DNA of 64,000 bases from Haemophilus seminalis (GCF_006384255.1 NZ_VCED01000001.1:124001-188000); one strand, 5' to 3'; positions 1 to 10,118 are shown, counted from the stretch's first letter. The notes: a model not told the origin generated them from the sequence alone. A program made the numbers and translations.

Positions 1-614
1 TTGAATTAGGTAAATATGCAACAGAATTAGGCTACGATAGCTTATCTGCAGTTACTCCGTTCTACTACAAATTTAGTTTCCCTGAAATCAAACATTATTA
101 CGACACCATTATTGCAGAAACGGGCAATAATATGATCGTGTATTCTATTCCGTTCTTAACTGGCGTGAATATGGGAATTGAACAATTTGGTGAACTTTAC
201 AAAAACCCGAAAGTATTAGGGGTAAAATTCACAGCTGGTGACTTCTATTTATTAGAACGCTTGAAAAAAGCTTATCCAAACCACTTAATTTGGGCAGGTT
301 TCGATGAAATGATGTTACCTGCAGCTGCACTTGGTGTGGATGGTGCAATTGGTTCAACTTTCAACGTAAACGGCGTTCGTGCTCGTCAAATTTTTGAATT
401 GACCAAAGCGGGTAAATTAGCCGAAGCGTTAGAAATTCAACATGTAACCAACGATTTAATCGAAGGCATTTTAGCAAACGGTTTATATTTAACCATCAAA
501 GAATTGCTTAAATTAGAAGGCGTGGATGCGGGGTATTGCCGTGAGCCAATGACAGCAAAAGCAACAGATGCTCAGCTTGCTAAAGCAAAAGAGTTGAAAG
601 CGAAATTTTTATAA
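1..614 (+). CDS. nanA: N-acetylneuraminate lyase NanA (5' end outside window)
   Basis: Aldolase that cleaves N-acetylneuraminic acid to ManNAc and pyruvate, the first cytoplasmic step of sialic acid catabolism. The reading frame is already open at base 3 and runs to the stop at 612-614, so only the C-terminal two thirds (about 204 of the usual 293 residues) is present. The class I aldolase Schiff-base lysine lies in [10 protein letters not shown], and the family motif [10 protein letters not shown] precedes it. The first in-window ATG at 132 is internal and is not the start. In H. influenzae nanA belongs to the nanE-nanK-siaR-nanA-nagB-nagA operon, and nagB and nagA follow here in the same direction. 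The family call is secure; the upstream operon is inferred. Confidence 0.97.
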   Translation, partial: ELGKYATELGYDSLSAVTPFYYKFSFPEIKHYYDTIIAETGNNMIVYSIPFLTGVNMGIEQFGELYKNPKVLGVKFTAGDFYLLERLKKAYPNHLIWAGFDEMMLPAAALGVDGAIGSTFNVNGVRARQIFELTKAGKLAEALEIQHVTNDLIEGILANGLYLTIKELLKLEGVDAGYCREPMTAKATDAQLAKAKELKAKFL

Positions 615-632
615 TTAATGGAATATCGTGAG

Positions 633-658
633 AACCTAGGGAGTGATTTCCCTAGGTT
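633..658. other. Perfect 9-bp dyad downstream of nanA
   Basis: AACCTAGGG at 633-641 and CCCTAGGTT at 650-658 form a perfect stem with an 8-nt loop, 19 bases after the nanA stop. No T-run follows, so it is not a typical intrinsic terminator. It may be an mRNA-stabilising or processing hairpin, or a weak terminator, between nanA and nagB. The rest of the 177-bp gap (to 791) shows only a small imperfect stem near 669-684. Confidence 0.5.
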
Positions 659-791
659 ACTCATAATTTATCCCTTTTGGGGTAACAATTCTCGTTTCCT
701 GCTTCTCAGTTTTTCTATTTCGTAGTGGGGAACCATTATGTTTAACCGTTGGTTTGTTTATCCACGGTATTGAAAATAAAGGAAGTATAGT

Positions 792-1595
792 ATGCGTCTT
801 ATCCCTCTACACAACGAACAACAGGTGAGTCGTTGGGCTGCACGCCATATTGTTGATCGTATCAATCATTTTAATCCTACGGCTGAACGTCCTTTCGTTC
901 TTGGTTTACCAACTGGTGGCACGCCATTAAAAACTTACCAAGAATTAATCGCACTTTGTAAAGCGGGAGAGGTGAGCTTTAAGCATGTGGTAACATTCAA
1001 TATGGACGAATATGTAGGTTTACCAGAGGAACATCCTGAAAGTTATCATAGTTTTATGTATAACAATTTTTTCAATCATATCGATATTCAGCCAGAAAAT
1101 ATCAATATTCTTAACGGCAATACGGATGATCATGATGCGGAATGCCGCCGTTATGAAGAAAAAATTAAATCTTACGGAAAAATTAATTTATTTATGGGTG
1201 GAGTGGGGAATGATGGCCATATTGCCTTTAATGAACCAGCGTCATCATTAAGTTCTCGCACTCGTATTAAAACGTTAACTCAAGACACGCTGATCGCAAA
1301 TTCACGTTTCTTTGATAATGATGTGAATAAAGTGCCTAAATATGCTTTAACTATTGGCGTAGGCACATTATTAGATGCAGAAGAAGTGATGATCCTTGCA
1401 ACTGGCCATCATAAGGCACTTGCAGTTCAAGCAGCAGTCGAAGGTGGTGTGAACCATATGTGGACAGTGAGTGCACTTCAACTACATCGCCATTTTGTGT
1501 TAGTTTGTGATGAACCGGCACAACAAGAATTGAAAGTAAAAACGGTTAAATATTTTACTGAATTAGAACAACGCGCCATTCATAGCGTGTTATAA
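792..1595 (+). CDS. nagB: Glucosamine-6-phosphate deaminase NagB
   Basis: Converts glucosamine-6-phosphate to fructose-6-phosphate and ammonia, the last step feeding sialic acid or GlcNAc carbon into glycolysis. The protein has 267 residues, the family length (266 in E. coli). Visible motifs are the phosphate-binding LPTGGTP at 39-45, MDEYVGL at 71-77 with the catalytic Asp72, and [11 protein letters not shown] at 139-149 with His143 and Glu148. The ATG is preceded by AAGGAAG. It lies between nanA and nagA in the same direction; a hairpin with a T-run separates it from nagA, so nagB may be transcribed more than nagA. Confidence 0.97.
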   Translation: MRLIPLHNEQQVSRWAARHIVDRINHFNPTAERPFVLGLPTGGTPLKTYQELIALCKAGEVSFKHVVTFNMDEYVGLPEEHPESYHSFMYNNFFNHIDIQPENINILNGNTDDHDAECRRYEEKIKSYGKINLFMGGVGNDGHIAFNEPASSLSSRTRIKTLTQDTLIANSRFFDNDVNKVPKYALTIGVGTLLDAEEVMILATGHHKALAVQAAVEGGVNHMWTVSALQLHRHFVLVCDEPAQQELKVKTVKYFTELEQRAIHSVL

Positions 1596-1600
1596 GATCC

Positions 1601-1627
1601 TACCGCTCAAAAGAGCGGTAATTTTTC
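1601..1627 (+). terminator. Hairpin plus T-run between nagB and nagA
   Basis: TACCGCTC (1601-1608), loop AAAA, GAGCGGTA (1613-1620), then ATTTTT. It is a credible intrinsic terminator inside the nag operon, probably leaky since nagA needs read-through or its own promoter. Confidence 0.7.
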
Positions 1628-1652
1628 TGATTATTTTATTTAAGGACAAAAA

Positions 1653-2798
1653 ATGAGATATGCATTAACGAATTGTGTGATTTACACAAAATATGATGTT
1701 TTACGTGATTTTGCTGTAATTATTAACGGTGAAATTATTGAATCGGTAGTTCCACAAACTGAATTAGAAACAGGTATCAAAACCATTGATTTACAAGGTA
1801 ATAATTTAACCGCTGGTTTTATTGATCTTCAATTAAATGGCTGTGGTGGCGTGATGTTTAACGATCAAACTAGCGTTGAAACCTTGGAAATTATGCAGGA
1901 AACAAACTTGAAATCAGGTTGTACAAGTTTCCTTCCGACTTTTATCACGGCACCAGATGAAAACATAAAAAGTGCGGTGAAAATTATGCGTGAATATTTA
2001 AATAAGCATAAAAATCAAGCACTTGGTTTACATATTGAAGGGCCGTTTATCAGTGTTGAGAAAAAAGGGGTGCACCGTCCCGAATATATTCGTGAAATTA
2101 CGCCTGAAATGAAGGATTTCCTCTGTGAAAATGGTGATGTCATTACAAAAATTACCATTGCCGCAGAAAACCCAACTATTAACTATACGCCTGACTTTGT
2201 GAAAGCGGGCATTATTGTTTCTGTTGGTCATTCTAATGCGACTTATGAAGTTGCTAAAGCCGCATTCCACAAAGGCGCAACTTTTGCGACTCACTTGCAT
2301 AATGCAATGTCGCCAATTAGTTCTGGTCGTGCTATGGGCGTAGTAGGGGCGGTATTGGATTCTGATGTTTACACCGGTATTATCGTGGATGGTGTGCATA
2401 TCAATTACGGTAATGTTCGCATTGATAAAAAAATCAAAGGTGACAAACTTTGTATTGTAACTGACTCTCTTGCTGCAGCAGGTGCACCACCTGAATTAGA
2501 AACCTTCACATTCGTAGGAAAAACCATTTATATCCGAGATGGTCGCTGTTTTGATGCGAACGGTACGATCGCTGGCGCATCAATTACCATGATCGAATCT
2601 ATTAAGAATGCAGTCGAGTTTGTAGAAATTCCGCTTGCTGAAGCAATTCGAATGAGTAACCTTTATCCTGCACGAGCAATTGGTGTGGATGATCGTTTAG
2701 GTTCGGTAGAAAAAGGAAAAATCGCGAATTTAGCTGTGTTTACGTCAGATTATAAAGTGACAGCAACAGTATTAAATGGTGAATGGAAACCTAATTGA
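1653..2798 (+). CDS. nagA: N-acetylglucosamine-6-phosphate deacetylase NagA
   Basis: Amidohydrolase that removes acetate from GlcNAc-6-phosphate, producing the substrate of NagB. The protein has 381 residues, as in the family. The metal and active-site signatures are LHIEGPF at 126-132 (Glu129), GHSNA at 192-196 (His193), HLHNAMS at 214-220 (His214) and the catalytic Asp271 in VTDSLAA. RBS AAGGA lies 8 bp before the ATG. It follows nagB and closes the nan/nag operon, being followed by a strong hairpin. It carries one uptake signal inside the gene (1970-1978). Confidence 0.97.
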   Translation: MRYALTNCVIYTKYDVLRDFAVIINGEIIESVVPQTELETGIKTIDLQGNNLTAGFIDLQLNGCGGVMFNDQTSVETLEIMQETNLKSGCTSFLPTFITAPDENIKSAVKIMREYLNKHKNQALGLHIEGPFISVEKKGVHRPEYIREITPEMKDFLCENGDVITKITIAAENPTINYTPDFVKAGIIVSVGHSNATYEVAKAAFHKGATFATHLHNAMSPISSGRAMGVVGAVLDSDVYTGIIVDGVHINYGNVRIDKKIKGDKLCIVTDSLAAAGAPPELETFTFVGKTIYIRDGRCFDANGTIAGASITMIESIKNAVEFVEIPLAEAIRMSNLYPARAIGVDDRLGSVEKGKIANLAVFTSDYKVTATVLNGEWKPN

Positions 2799-2831
2799 TT
2801 TAAAGTGCGGTAAATTTTTCTGATCTTTTAT

Positions 2832-2860
2832 AGCCCAACCAATCGGTTGGGTTATTTTTT
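2832..2860 (+). terminator. Terminator of the nan-nag operon
   Basis: Stem CCCAACC (2834-2840), loop AATC, GGTTGGG (2845-2851), then a TTATTTTTT tract. It follows an uptake signal at 2803-2811. Confidence 0.85.
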
Positions 2861-2930
2861 GCTTTACTACTTTAATAAGAATAATTTTCATCTATAATAT
2901 AAAAACCAAGTTGATTACTAGGAGATAGAT

Positions 2931-3686
2931 ATGGCGAAAGATGAAGTAGGGCATAATTTTCTTGCACGTTTAGGTAAAACTCGTTTGCGTCCAGGCGGTA
3001 AAAAAGCAACAGATTGGTTAATTGCCAATGGTGATTTTAGCCAAGATAAAAAAGTGTTAGAGGTTGCCTGTAATATGGGAACGACAGCCATTGGATTGGC
3101 GAAGCAATTTGGTTGCCATATTGATGGTGTTGATTTAGACGAACATGCGTTAGAAAAAGCACAAGCAAATATCGAAGCAAATGGCTTGCAAGAAAAAATT
3201 CATGTGCAGCGAGCGAATGCGATGAAGTTGCCTTTTGAGGATGAAAGTTTTGATATTGTCATCAATGAAGCGATGCTCACAATGTTACCCGTGGAAGCGA
3301 AGAAAAAAGCTATTGCAGAATATTTTCGAGTGTTAAAACCTAATGGTTTATTGCTTACTCACGATGTTATGCTGGTGGGGAATGATCATCAAACTATTCT
3401 AGAAAATATGCGCAAAGCGATTAACGTGACGGTAACGCCATTAACGAAAGATGGCTGGAAAGGAATATTCCAAGAAAGTGGCTTTAGAAATGTTGATACT
3501 TTCTCTGGTGAGATGACATTACTTTCACCAAAAGGAATGATTTATGATGAGGGTATTCTTGGAACGTTAAAAATCATCCGTAATGCGATGAAAGCGGAAA
3601 ATCGTGAGCAATTTAAAAGAATGTTCAAAACCTTTAATGATCCTGAACATAAATTACATTTTATTGCTGTATGTAGTCAAAAATAA
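2931..3686 (+). CDS. Class I SAM-dependent methyltransferase (UbiE-like), substrate unknown
   Basis: Cytosolic class I methyltransferase of 251 residues. Motif I, the SAM-binding glycine loop, is at about 42-56 (VLEVACNMGTTAIGLA). An acidic residue follows the second strand (VDLDEH), and a UbiE-like Methyltransf_11 core runs to about residue 150. The C-terminal third has no motif I recognise. I recall a close relative in Rd as HI0095, annotated only as a methyltransferase. It stands alone between the nag operon and convergent sodA, with its own promoter region at 2861-2930 and RBS AGGAG. The fold is secure, the substrate is not known. Confidence 0.9.
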   Translation: MAKDEVGHNFLARLGKTRLRPGGKKATDWLIANGDFSQDKKVLEVACNMGTTAIGLAKQFGCHIDGVDLDEHALEKAQANIEANGLQEKIHVQRANAMKLPFEDESFDIVINEAMLTMLPVEAKKKAIAEYFRVLKPNGLLLTHDVMLVGNDHQTILENMRKAINVTVTPLTKDGWKGIFQESGFRNVDTFSGEMTLLSPKGMIYDEGILGTLKIIRNAMKAENREQFKRMFKTFNDPEHKLHFIAVCSQK

Positions 3687-3697
3687 TATAAAAAAAC

Positions 3698-3721
3698 AAA
3701 GGCCTAGTTTTCTAGGCCTTT
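3698..3721. terminator. Bidirectional terminator, methyltransferase / sodA
   Basis: AAAGGCCTAG (3698-3707) pairs with CTAGGCCTTT (3712-3721), with A and T runs on both sides, between two convergent genes. Confidence 0.85.
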
Positions 3722-3729
3722 ATCTTTTA

Positions 3730-4383
3730 TTATTTAGCACAATTACATTCTGAATGGGCTGTTTTTTGTTCAAAACGTTCTGCAACGAAATCCCAGTTTA
3801 CCACGTTCCAGAATTCTTTAATGTAGTCTGGACGACGGTTTTGGAATTTTAAGTAGTAAGCGTGTTCCCAAACGTCTAAACCTAAAAGTGGGAAACCTTC
3901 ACAACCTGCCACTTCTTTACCCATTAATGGGTTATCTTGGTTTGCTGTTGATACCACGGCTAATTTACCTTCAGCAGTTAATACTAACCACGCCCAACCT
4001 GAACCAAAACGAGTTGCGGCTGCTTTTTCAAATTCAGCTTTAAATGTTTCTACAGAACCGAAATCACGTTCAATCGCATCTTTTAATGTACCTTGTAAAG
4101 TAGTACCTTTTTTCAAACTTTTCCAAAATAAACTGTGGTTTGTGTGACCGCCTGCATTATTGCGTAATGCACCACGTTTTTCTGCAGGGATTTTGTCAAG
4201 GTTAGAAACTAATTGACCTGGGCACATTTCCACTAATTCAGCGGGTAAACCTTCTAATGCAGCGTTTGCATTGTTTACATAAGCTTGATGGTGTTTGCTG
4301 TGGTGGATTTCCATTGTTTGCGCATCGAAATGTGGTTCTAATGCATCGTAGGCGTAGCCTAATTCAGGTAGAGTGTAAGCCAT
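3730..4383 (-). CDS. sodA: Superoxide dismutase [Mn] SodA
   Basis: Cytosolic enzyme that dismutates superoxide to oxygen and peroxide. It has 217 residues. The metal ligands are His27 (MEIHHSKHH), His83 (HTNHSLFW), Asp170 and His174 (DVWEHAYY). Gln149 in TANQDNP and Gly78-Gly79 next to the His loop mark the manganese rather than the iron type. The last residues, HSECNCAK, form a short cysteine-containing tail beyond the conserved fold; a similar tail ending NCAK is what I remember from Rd. An FNR-like box at 4465-4478 lies 80-95 bp upstream, fitting anaerobic repression as known for E. coli sodA. It diverges from ccmA. Confidence 0.97.
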   Translation of the reverse strand: MAYTLPELGYAYDALEPHFDAQTMEIHHSKHHQAYVNNANAALEGLPAELVEMCPGQLVSNLDKIPAEKRGALRNNAGGHTNHSLFWKSLKKGTTLQGTLKDAIERDFGSVETFKAEFEKAAATRFGSGWAWLVLTAEGKLAVVSTANQDNPLMGKEVAGCEGFPLLGLDVWEHAYYLKFQNRRPDYIKEFWNVVNWDFVAERFEQKTAHSECNCAK

Positions 4384-4464
4384 AATTTATTCCTTCTATG
4401 TAAAGACAAATTTCGTTGAGGGTTTTGGTCTATAACCACAAGTGAGCAAATAATAGCAAAAAAT

Positions 4465-4478
4465 TTGATTTAGATCAT
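4465..4478. promoter_or_regulatory. FNR-like site between sodA and ccmA
   Basis: TTGATTTAGATCAT matches the FNR consensus TTGAT-N4-ATCAA at 9 of its 10 fixed bases. It sits between divergent sodA (known to be oxygen-regulated) and ccmA (cytochrome c maturation, often anaerobically induced). Which promoter it serves is not visible. Confidence 0.6.
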
Positions 4479-4644
4479 TAAATGTTTTTCCTTTTGCATT
4501 AATAGACGAATTTATTAAACCTTGTTTTAAATCAATAAACCTATCGATCTACACCTAAATAGTTATTTGTTTTGAGGGCTAAAATCTCGTCAAATATTTC
4601 CCTTGTGATAGAATATCGCCACTTTTTATTTTCCCTTTGCAATT

Positions 4645-5283
4645 ATGTTTGAACCACACAAGTTATCTCTGCAAAATTTATCCTGCCAACGTGGTGAGAG
4701 AGTACTTTTTCGTGCTTTGACTTGCGATTTTAATAGCGGTGATTTTGTGCAAATTGAAGGGCATAACGGCATAGGTAAAACCAGTTTATTACGTATTCTT
4801 GCGGGTTTAGCTCAACCTTTAGAAGGCGAAGTGCGGTGGGATTCTGAAGCAATTTCTAAACAACGTGAACAGTATCATCAGAATTTGCTTTATTTAGGTC
4901 ATCTTTCGGGCGTAAAACCAGAGTTAACCGCATGGGAAAATTTGCAGTTTTATCAACGAATTAGCCAAGCGGAACAAAATACTGATATTTTGTGGGATTT
5001 GCTTGAGAAAGTGGGATTGTTAGGTCGTGAAGATTTGCCTGCCGCACAACTTTCAGCAGGACAACAAAAGCGTATCGCATTAGGTCGCTTATGGCTATCT
5101 CAAGCGCCTTTATGGATTTTAGATGAGCCGTTTACTGCGATTGATAAAAAAGGCGTGGAAATTCTAACCGCACTTTTTGATGAGCATGCCCAACGAGGTG
5201 GTATTGTGTTGTTAACCAGTCACCAAGAAGTGCCAAGTTCTCATCTGCAAAAATTGAATTTAGCGGCTTATAAAGCGGAATAA
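4645..5283 (+). CDS. ccmA: Heme exporter ATP-binding protein CcmA
   Basis: ATPase of the CcmABCD complex that releases heme-loaded CcmE for cytochrome c maturation. It has 212 residues. Walker A is GHNGIGKT at 39-46, the ABC signature LSAGQ at 136-140 and Walker B ILDEPF at 158-163. The ATG at 4645 is the first in frame after a TAGAAT-type -10 at 4609-4614. It is the first gene of the ccm operon; ccmB begins 4 bp after its stop. It carries two uptake signals. Confidence 0.96.
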   Translation: MFEPHKLSLQNLSCQRGERVLFRALTCDFNSGDFVQIEGHNGIGKTSLLRILAGLAQPLEGEVRWDSEAISKQREQYHQNLLYLGHLSGVKPELTAWENLQFYQRISQAEQNTDILWDLLEKVGLLGREDLPAAQLSAGQQKRIALGRLWLSQAPLWILDEPFTAIDKKGVEILTALFDEHAQRGGIVLLTSHQEVPSSHLQKLNLAAYKAE

Positions 5284-5287
5284 CTTA

Positions 5288-5953
5288 ATGATTTTTTTAG
5301 AGATAATTAAACGCGAACTTCAAATTGCGATGCGCAAAAATGCGGAGATTTTAAATCCGCTATGGTTTTTTTTGCTTGTGATTACTTTGTTTCCACTTGT
5401 TATTGGACCAGATCCAAAATTGCTTTCCCGTATCGCACCGGGTATTGCATGGGTAGCCGCATTACTTTCAGCATTGCTTTCTTTTGAACGTTTGTTTCGT
5501 GATGATTTTATTGATGGTTCTCTTGAACAATTAATGTTAATTGCACAGCCCTTGCCGATGACGGCTTTAGCCAAGGTAGTTGCTCATTGGTTGCTCACTG
5601 GTTTGCCACTTATTTTGCTATCACCAATTGCCGCTTTGTTGCTTTCTCTTGAGGTCAATATTTGGTGGGCATTGGTTTTGACATTGTTACTGGGCACCCC
5701 AGTATTGAGTTGTATTGGTGCAATTGGCGTGGCTTTAACGGTGGGATTGCGAAAAGGGGGCGTGTTGTTGAGTTTGCTTGTTGTTCCGTTGTTTATTCCT
5801 GTTTTAATTTTTGCCTCATCAGTATTAGAGGCAGCAGGCTTAAATGTGCCTTATGGCGGGCAACTGGCAATTTTAGGTGCCATGATGGTTGGCGCAGTAA
5901 CGCTTTCGCCTTTTGCCATCGCCGCGGCACTGCGAATTAGTTTAGATAATTAA
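5288..5953 (+). CDS. ccmB: Heme exporter membrane protein CcmB
   Basis: Integral inner-membrane subunit that pairs with CcmA in the ABC part of the heme-handling complex. It has 221 residues, the family length. I see about six hydrophobic segments, starting near residue 22 (LNPLWFFLLVITLFPLVIG), and the conserved early stretch FRDDFIDGSLEQL at about 70-82. The start follows the ccmA stop by 4 bp. A 60-bp gap holding an uptake signal separates it from ccmC. Confidence 0.95.
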   Translation: MIFLEIIKRELQIAMRKNAEILNPLWFFLLVITLFPLVIGPDPKLLSRIAPGIAWVAALLSALLSFERLFRDDFIDGSLEQLMLIAQPLPMTALAKVVAHWLLTGLPLILLSPIAALLLSLEVNIWWALVLTLLLGTPVLSCIGAIGVALTVGLRKGGVLLSLLVVPLFIPVLIFASSVLEAAGLNVPYGGQLAILGAMMVGAVTLSPFAIAAALRISLDN

Positions 5954-6013
5954 TTTCATGTCACCGTATAAAAGTGCGGTGGTTTTTCTCTTTAATTTTT
6001 AAGGATCTTTTTT

Positions 6014-6754
6014 ATGTGGAAGTGGTTACATCCTTATGCAAAACCCGAAACTCAGTATCGTATCTGCGGTAAATTGAGTCCGCTATTTGCATTTTTAACA
6101 CTTATTTTACTCGGTGTTGGCATTGTATGGGGCTTAGCATTCGCCCCAGCAGATTACCAACAGGGTAATAGTTTCCGAATTATGTATGTTCATGTGCCGA
6201 CAGCGATTTGGTCAATGGGTGTGTACGGATCAATGGCGATTGCAGCTGTGGTTGCCCTTGTATGGCAAATTAAGCAAGCTCACCTCGCCATGATTGCAAT
6301 GGCGCCAATTGGAGCATTGTTTACTTTCTTATCGCTTGTTACGGGCGCCATTTGGGGTAAACCAATGTGGGGCACTTGGTGGGTGTGGGATGCTCGCTTA
6401 ACTGCAGAATTGATTTTATTCTTTCTTTATCTTGGTATCTTAGCGCTTTATTCTGCTTTTTCAGATCGTAACGTAGGAGCAAAAGCAGCGGGGATTTTAT
6501 GCATTACAACGGTCGTGATTTTACCGATTATTCATTTTTCTGTGGAATGGTGGAACACGTTACATCAAGGTGCGAGTATCACTAAACTGGAAAAACCATC
6601 CATTGCAATTCCAATGTTGGTTCCATTAATTTTGTGTATCTTCGGTTTTTTAACCTTGTATATTTGGCTTACTTTAGTTCGTTATCGCGTGGAATTATTG
6701 AAAGAAGATGCGAAACGCCCTTGGGTTAAAGCATTAGCTCAAACACTGAAATAA
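6014..6754 (+). CDS. ccmC: Heme handling protein CcmC
   Basis: Inner-membrane protein that attaches heme to the chaperone CcmE. It has 246 residues and six predicted membrane helices. The tryptophan-rich heme motif WGTWWVWD is at 119-126, and the axial histidines are His60 (MYVHVP) and His184 (TLHQG), at the same numbers as in E. coli. An AAGGA RBS precedes the ATG. It is the third gene of the ccm operon. Confidence 0.97.
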   Translation: MWKWLHPYAKPETQYRICGKLSPLFAFLTLILLGVGIVWGLAFAPADYQQGNSFRIMYVHVPTAIWSMGVYGSMAIAAVVALVWQIKQAHLAMIAMAPIGALFTFLSLVTGAIWGKPMWGTWWVWDARLTAELILFFLYLGILALYSAFSDRNVGAKAAGILCITTVVILPIIHFSVEWWNTLHQGASITKLEKPSIAIPMLVPLILCIFGFLTLYIWLTLVRYRVELLKEDAKRPWVKALAQTLK

Positions 6755-6795
6755 AGTGCGGTTAGTTTTTAGCGATTTTTTATAAGGAATATTTT

Positions 6796-6999
6796 ATGTT
6801 TTTTCAAACTTGGAGTGATTTTTTTAATATGGGTGGCTACGGTTTTTACGTATGGTTATCCTATGCAATAAGTTTAGTGGCAGTTATTGCCTTAATTGTT
6901 CAAAGTGTAAAACAACGCAAGACAGTGTTACAAAATGTATTGCGTGATCAACAACGCGAAGAACGTTTACAACAAGCAAATAAAGGGAACACGCTATGA
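6796..6999 (+). CDS. ccmD: Heme exporter protein CcmD
   Basis: Small one-helix inner-membrane protein of 67 residues that helps release holo-CcmE from the CcmABC complex. The single hydrophobic segment is at about 17-37, followed by a basic, glutamine-rich cytoplasmic tail (VKQRKTVLQ...), the typical CcmD layout. Identification relies on size, topology and position between ccmC and ccmE. Its stop overlaps the ccmE start as ATGA. Confidence 0.93.
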   Translation: MFFQTWSDFFNMGGYGFYVWLSYAISLVAVIALIVQSVKQRKTVLQNVLRDQQREERLQQANKGNTL

Positions 7000-7517
7000 A
7001 TCCAAGACGTAAATCCAGATTTAAATTAGTCATTTTTGTTGTGCTCGGCATTGCTATTGCAAGTGGATTGATGTTGTATGCATTACGTCAAAATATCGAC
7101 TTATTTTATACGCCATCTGAAGTGATTCAAGGTAAGGATAATAACCCGAATCAAAAACCTGAGGTGGGGCAGCGTATTCGTGTTGGCGGTATGGTGGTTG
7201 AAGGCTCGGTAGTGCGTGACCCAAAAAGCTTAAAAGTGCGGTTTGATTTAAATGATATCGGCCCTGCGATTACAGTTGAATATGAAGGTATTTTGCCAGA
7301 TCTTTTCCGTGAAGGACAAGGTATTGTGGCTCAAGGTGTATTAACTCAGCCAACTGTTTTAACTGCAACAGAAGTGTTGGCTAAACACGATGAGAATTAT
7401 GTGCCACCAGAATTAGGTGAAAAAATGCAAAAAGTGCATAAACCAATGGGGATTGGTGATGCAGATTTAAAAGGCGAAAGCACACGTGATCGTCAAGAAA
7501 AAGAAGGCGCAAAATGA
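6996..7517 (+). CDS. ccmE: Cytochrome c-type biogenesis protein CcmE (heme chaperone)
   Basis: Periplasmic membrane-anchored heme chaperone that carries heme from CcmC to CcmF. It has 173 residues with an N-terminal signal anchor at about 10-28 and an OB-fold domain. The heme-attaching histidine is His131 in [10 protein letters not shown], with Tyr135 as the axial ligand (E. coli His130/Tyr134). It overlaps ccmD and ccmF by ATGA junctions, indicating translational coupling. Confidence 0.97.
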   Translation: MNPRRKSRFKLVIFVVLGIAIASGLMLYALRQNIDLFYTPSEVIQGKDNNPNQKPEVGQRIRVGGMVVEGSVVRDPKSLKVRFDLNDIGPAITVEYEGILPDLFREGQGIVAQGVLTQPTVLTATEVLAKHDENYVPPELGEKMQKVHKPMGIGDADLKGESTRDRQEKEGAK

Positions 7518-9460
7518 TTGCTGAATTAGGAAATTATGCGCTGGCTTTAAGTTTAGCTGTATCGTTTATGTTGGCGATTTTCCCTTTGTGGGGGGCGGAA
7601 AAGGGCAATGCACAATTAATGGCATTAGCTCGCCCAATGACTTATGGTTTATTTGCAAGTTTAAGCATCGCTTTTGCTGCATTATTTTATTTATTTGCAG
7701 TAAATGATTTTAGTGTGCAGTATGTGGTGAATAACTCTAATACGGCTTTACCTATTTATTATCGTTTGTCTGCTGTCTGGGGTTCTCATGAAGGTTCTTT
7801 ATTACTGTGGATTTGGTTACTGGCCGTTTGGTCATCTGCCGTTGCTTTATTGAGTAAACATTTACCTCAAGAAGCGGTTGCTCGCGTGCTTGGTATAATG
7901 GGGATTATTAGCGTCGGTTTTGTGTTGTTTGTCTTGTTTACCTCAAATCCTTTTACGCGTACTTTTCCAGATTTCCCTGTGGACGGAAAAGAACTTAACC
8001 CAATGTTGCAAGATATAGGCTTAATTTTCCATCCGCCATTGCTTTATATGGGCTATGTTGGTTTTTCGGTGGCGTTTGCGTTTGCGATTGCATCCTTAAT
8101 GACTGGAAAATTAGATTCAGCTTGGGCGCGTTGGTCACGTCCTTGGACGCTTGCTGCTTGGGTGTTTTTAACTTTAGGTATCGTACTCGGTTCTTGGTGG
8201 GCTTATTATGAGCTTGGCTGGGGTGGCTGGTGGTTCTGGGATCCAGTGGAAAACTCATCGTTTATGCCTTGGCTTGCGGGAACTGCATTGATTCACTCTC
8301 TTTCTGTGACAGAAAAACGAGGTTCTTTCAAAGCGTGGACAGTATTACTTGCAATTTTAGCCTTTTCACTTTGTCTGCTCGGCACGTTCTTAGTTCGTTC
8401 TGGCATCTTAGTTTCAGTTCACGCATTTGCATCGGATCCAACTCGTGGTTTGTATATTTTGGCTTACCTCGTTGTGGTGATTGGTGGTTCGCTAGCACTC
8501 TATGCGTATAAAGGAAGTCAAATTCGCTCTCGTGATAATGCAGAACGCTATTCACGTGAAAGTATATTGTTATTAAATAATATCTTATTAATGACCGCAC
8601 TTTGCGTTGTATTCTTAGGAACATTGTTACCACTCGTTCACAAACAACTTGGTTTAGGCTCTATTTCTATTGGTGCGCCATTCTTTGATCAAATGTTCTT
8701 AATTATTATGACACCATTTGCATTATTGCTTGGTATTGGACCTTTAGTGAAATGGCGTAGAGATCAATTTTCTGCAATTCGTACGCCTGTTGTTATCAGC
8801 GTATTTGTTATGCTGATTGCAGGTTTTGCGTTACCTTACTTCTTGCAAGATAAAATTACCGTGAGTTCGGTGCTTGGTTCAATGATGACCGTGATTATCG
8901 CTCTACTTGCGCTTTATGAATTGCAACAACGTGCGACGCATCGTGAATCATTCTTTGTTGGCGTACGCAAACTATCTCGTTCTCATTGGGGAATGATGTT
9001 AGCTCACTTAGGCGTAGCAATGACAGTTTGGGGGATTGCGTTTAGCCAAAACTTCAGCGTAGAACGTGATGTTCGAATGAAAGTCGGCGAGAGTGCACAA
9101 ATTGGTCGTTACGATTTTAAATTCGCTGGTGTGACAGATGCGAATGGTCCAAACTATATTGGTGGAAAAGCTCAAATTGATATTTCGAAAGATGGTCAAC
9201 CAGAAGCAAGCTTATTTGCAGAAAAACGTTTTTACACAGTAAGTCGTATGTCTATGACGGAAGCCGCCATTGCTGGTGGTTTAACTCGTGACCTCTATGT
9301 GGCTCTCGGTGAAAAGATTGATGATAATTCTTGGGCGTTACGCTTATATTACAAGCCGTTTATTCGCTGGATTTGGATTGGCGGCCTGTTTATGGCGTTA
9401 GGTGGATTGTTGTGTATGTTCGATCGACGCTATCGATTTAACGCTTTATTGAGAAAATAA
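7514..9460 (+). CDS. ccmF: Cytochrome c heme lyase subunit CcmF
   Basis: Large multi-spanning inner-membrane protein that, with CcmH and CcmI, ligates heme to the CXXCH motif of apocytochromes. It has 648 residues. The heme-handling motif WGGWWFWD is at 236-243, His173 is in IFHPP, and the family pattern of many helices with a large C-terminal periplasmic loop is present. It overlaps ccmE by 4 bases. A 112-bp gap with an uptake signal separates it from dsbE. Confidence 0.97.
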   Translation: MIAELGNYALALSLAVSFMLAIFPLWGAEKGNAQLMALARPMTYGLFASLSIAFAALFYLFAVNDFSVQYVVNNSNTALPIYYRLSAVWGSHEGSLLLWIWLLAVWSSAVALLSKHLPQEAVARVLGIMGIISVGFVLFVLFTSNPFTRTFPDFPVDGKELNPMLQDIGLIFHPPLLYMGYVGFSVAFAFAIASLMTGKLDSAWARWSRPWTLAAWVFLTLGIVLGSWWAYYELGWGGWWFWDPVENSSFMPWLAGTALIHSLSVTEKRGSFKAWTVLLAILAFSLCLLGTFLVRSGILVSVHAFASDPTRGLYILAYLVVVIGGSLALYAYKGSQIRSRDNAERYSRESILLLNNILLMTALCVVFLGTLLPLVHKQLGLGSISIGAPFFDQMFLIIMTPFALLLGIGPLVKWRRDQFSAIRTPVVISVFVMLIAGFALPYFLQDKITVSSVLGSMMTVIIALLALYELQQRATHRESFFVGVRKLSRSHWGMMLAHLGVAMTVWGIAFSQNFSVERDVRMKVGESAQIGRYDFKFAGVTDANGPNYIGGKAQIDISKDGQPEASLFAEKRFYTVSRMSMTEAAIAGGLTRDLYVALGEKIDDNSWALRLYYKPFIRWIWIGGLFMALGGLLCMFDRRYRFNALLRK

Positions 9461-9572
9461 TATGACGGCGTATCTTGATTAGGTGTGCCTTAACTTTTAA
9501 TTAGCTTATGTGAATAATGTGGGCTTTTGTAAAAGTCTACTTTTGTTTTTTATATTTAAAGTGCGGTAAAAA

Positions 9573-10118
9573 ATGAAAAAAAAATTACTCGTTCCTCTTA
9601 TTCTCTTTTTATCGATAACAATTGCCTTTTTAGTGCAATTAAAACGTAATGCGCAAGGTGAAGATATTAAAGCATTAGAGTCTGCTTTGGTTGGAAAGCC
9701 TGTGCCAGCAAAAAATTTAACGGAGCTTTTTGAAAATAAAGCTTACACGAATGAATTGTTTCAACAAGGTAAGCCAGTTTTGCTTAATGTGTGGGCGACT
9801 TGGTGTCCGACTTGTTATGCCGAACATCAATATTTAAACAAACTTGCTAAAGATGGTGTGCGAATTATTGGTTTAGATTATAAAGATGAATCACCCAAAG
9901 CAATGAAGTGGTTAAAAGATCTTGGCAATCCTTATCAAGTTGTTTTAAAAGATGAAAAAGGTTCTTTAGGTTTGGATTTAGGGGTATATGGTGCGCCAGA
10001 AACGTTCATTGTAGATGGAAAAGGTGTGATTCATTATCGTTATGCCGGTGATGTAAACGAAAAAGTTTGGACTGAGACTTTAAAACCAATTTATGACAAA
10101 CTTTCGGAGCAACAATAA
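9573..10118 (+). CDS. dsbE: Thiol:disulfide interchange protein DsbE/CcmG
   Basis: Periplasmic membrane-anchored thioredoxin-like reductant that keeps apocytochrome cysteines reduced for heme attachment. It has 181 residues, an N-terminal anchor at 5-22 and the redox motif WCPTC (Cys78, Cys81), with the cis-proline loop GAPETF near 144-149. The stop shares one base with the ccmH start. An uptake signal lies a few bases before the ATG. Confidence 0.96.
   Translation: MKKKLLVPLILFLSITIAFLVQLKRNAQGEDIKALESALVGKPVPAKNLTELFENKAYTNELFQQGKPVLLNVWATWCPTCYAEHQYLNKLAKDGVRIIGLDYKDESPKAMKWLKDLGNPYQVVLKDEKGSLGLDLGVYGAPETFIVDGKGVIHYRYAGDVNEKVWTETLKPIYDKLSEQQ

Noticed and set aside
659-791. Possible operator or riboswitch upstream of nagB
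   Set aside because: Only small imperfect stems are seen and nothing matches a known aptamer or the NagC consensus.
2028-2399. Open frame on the minus strand inside nagA
   Set aside because: It lies entirely within nagA on the opposite strand, has no ribosome-binding site and no recognisable protein character.
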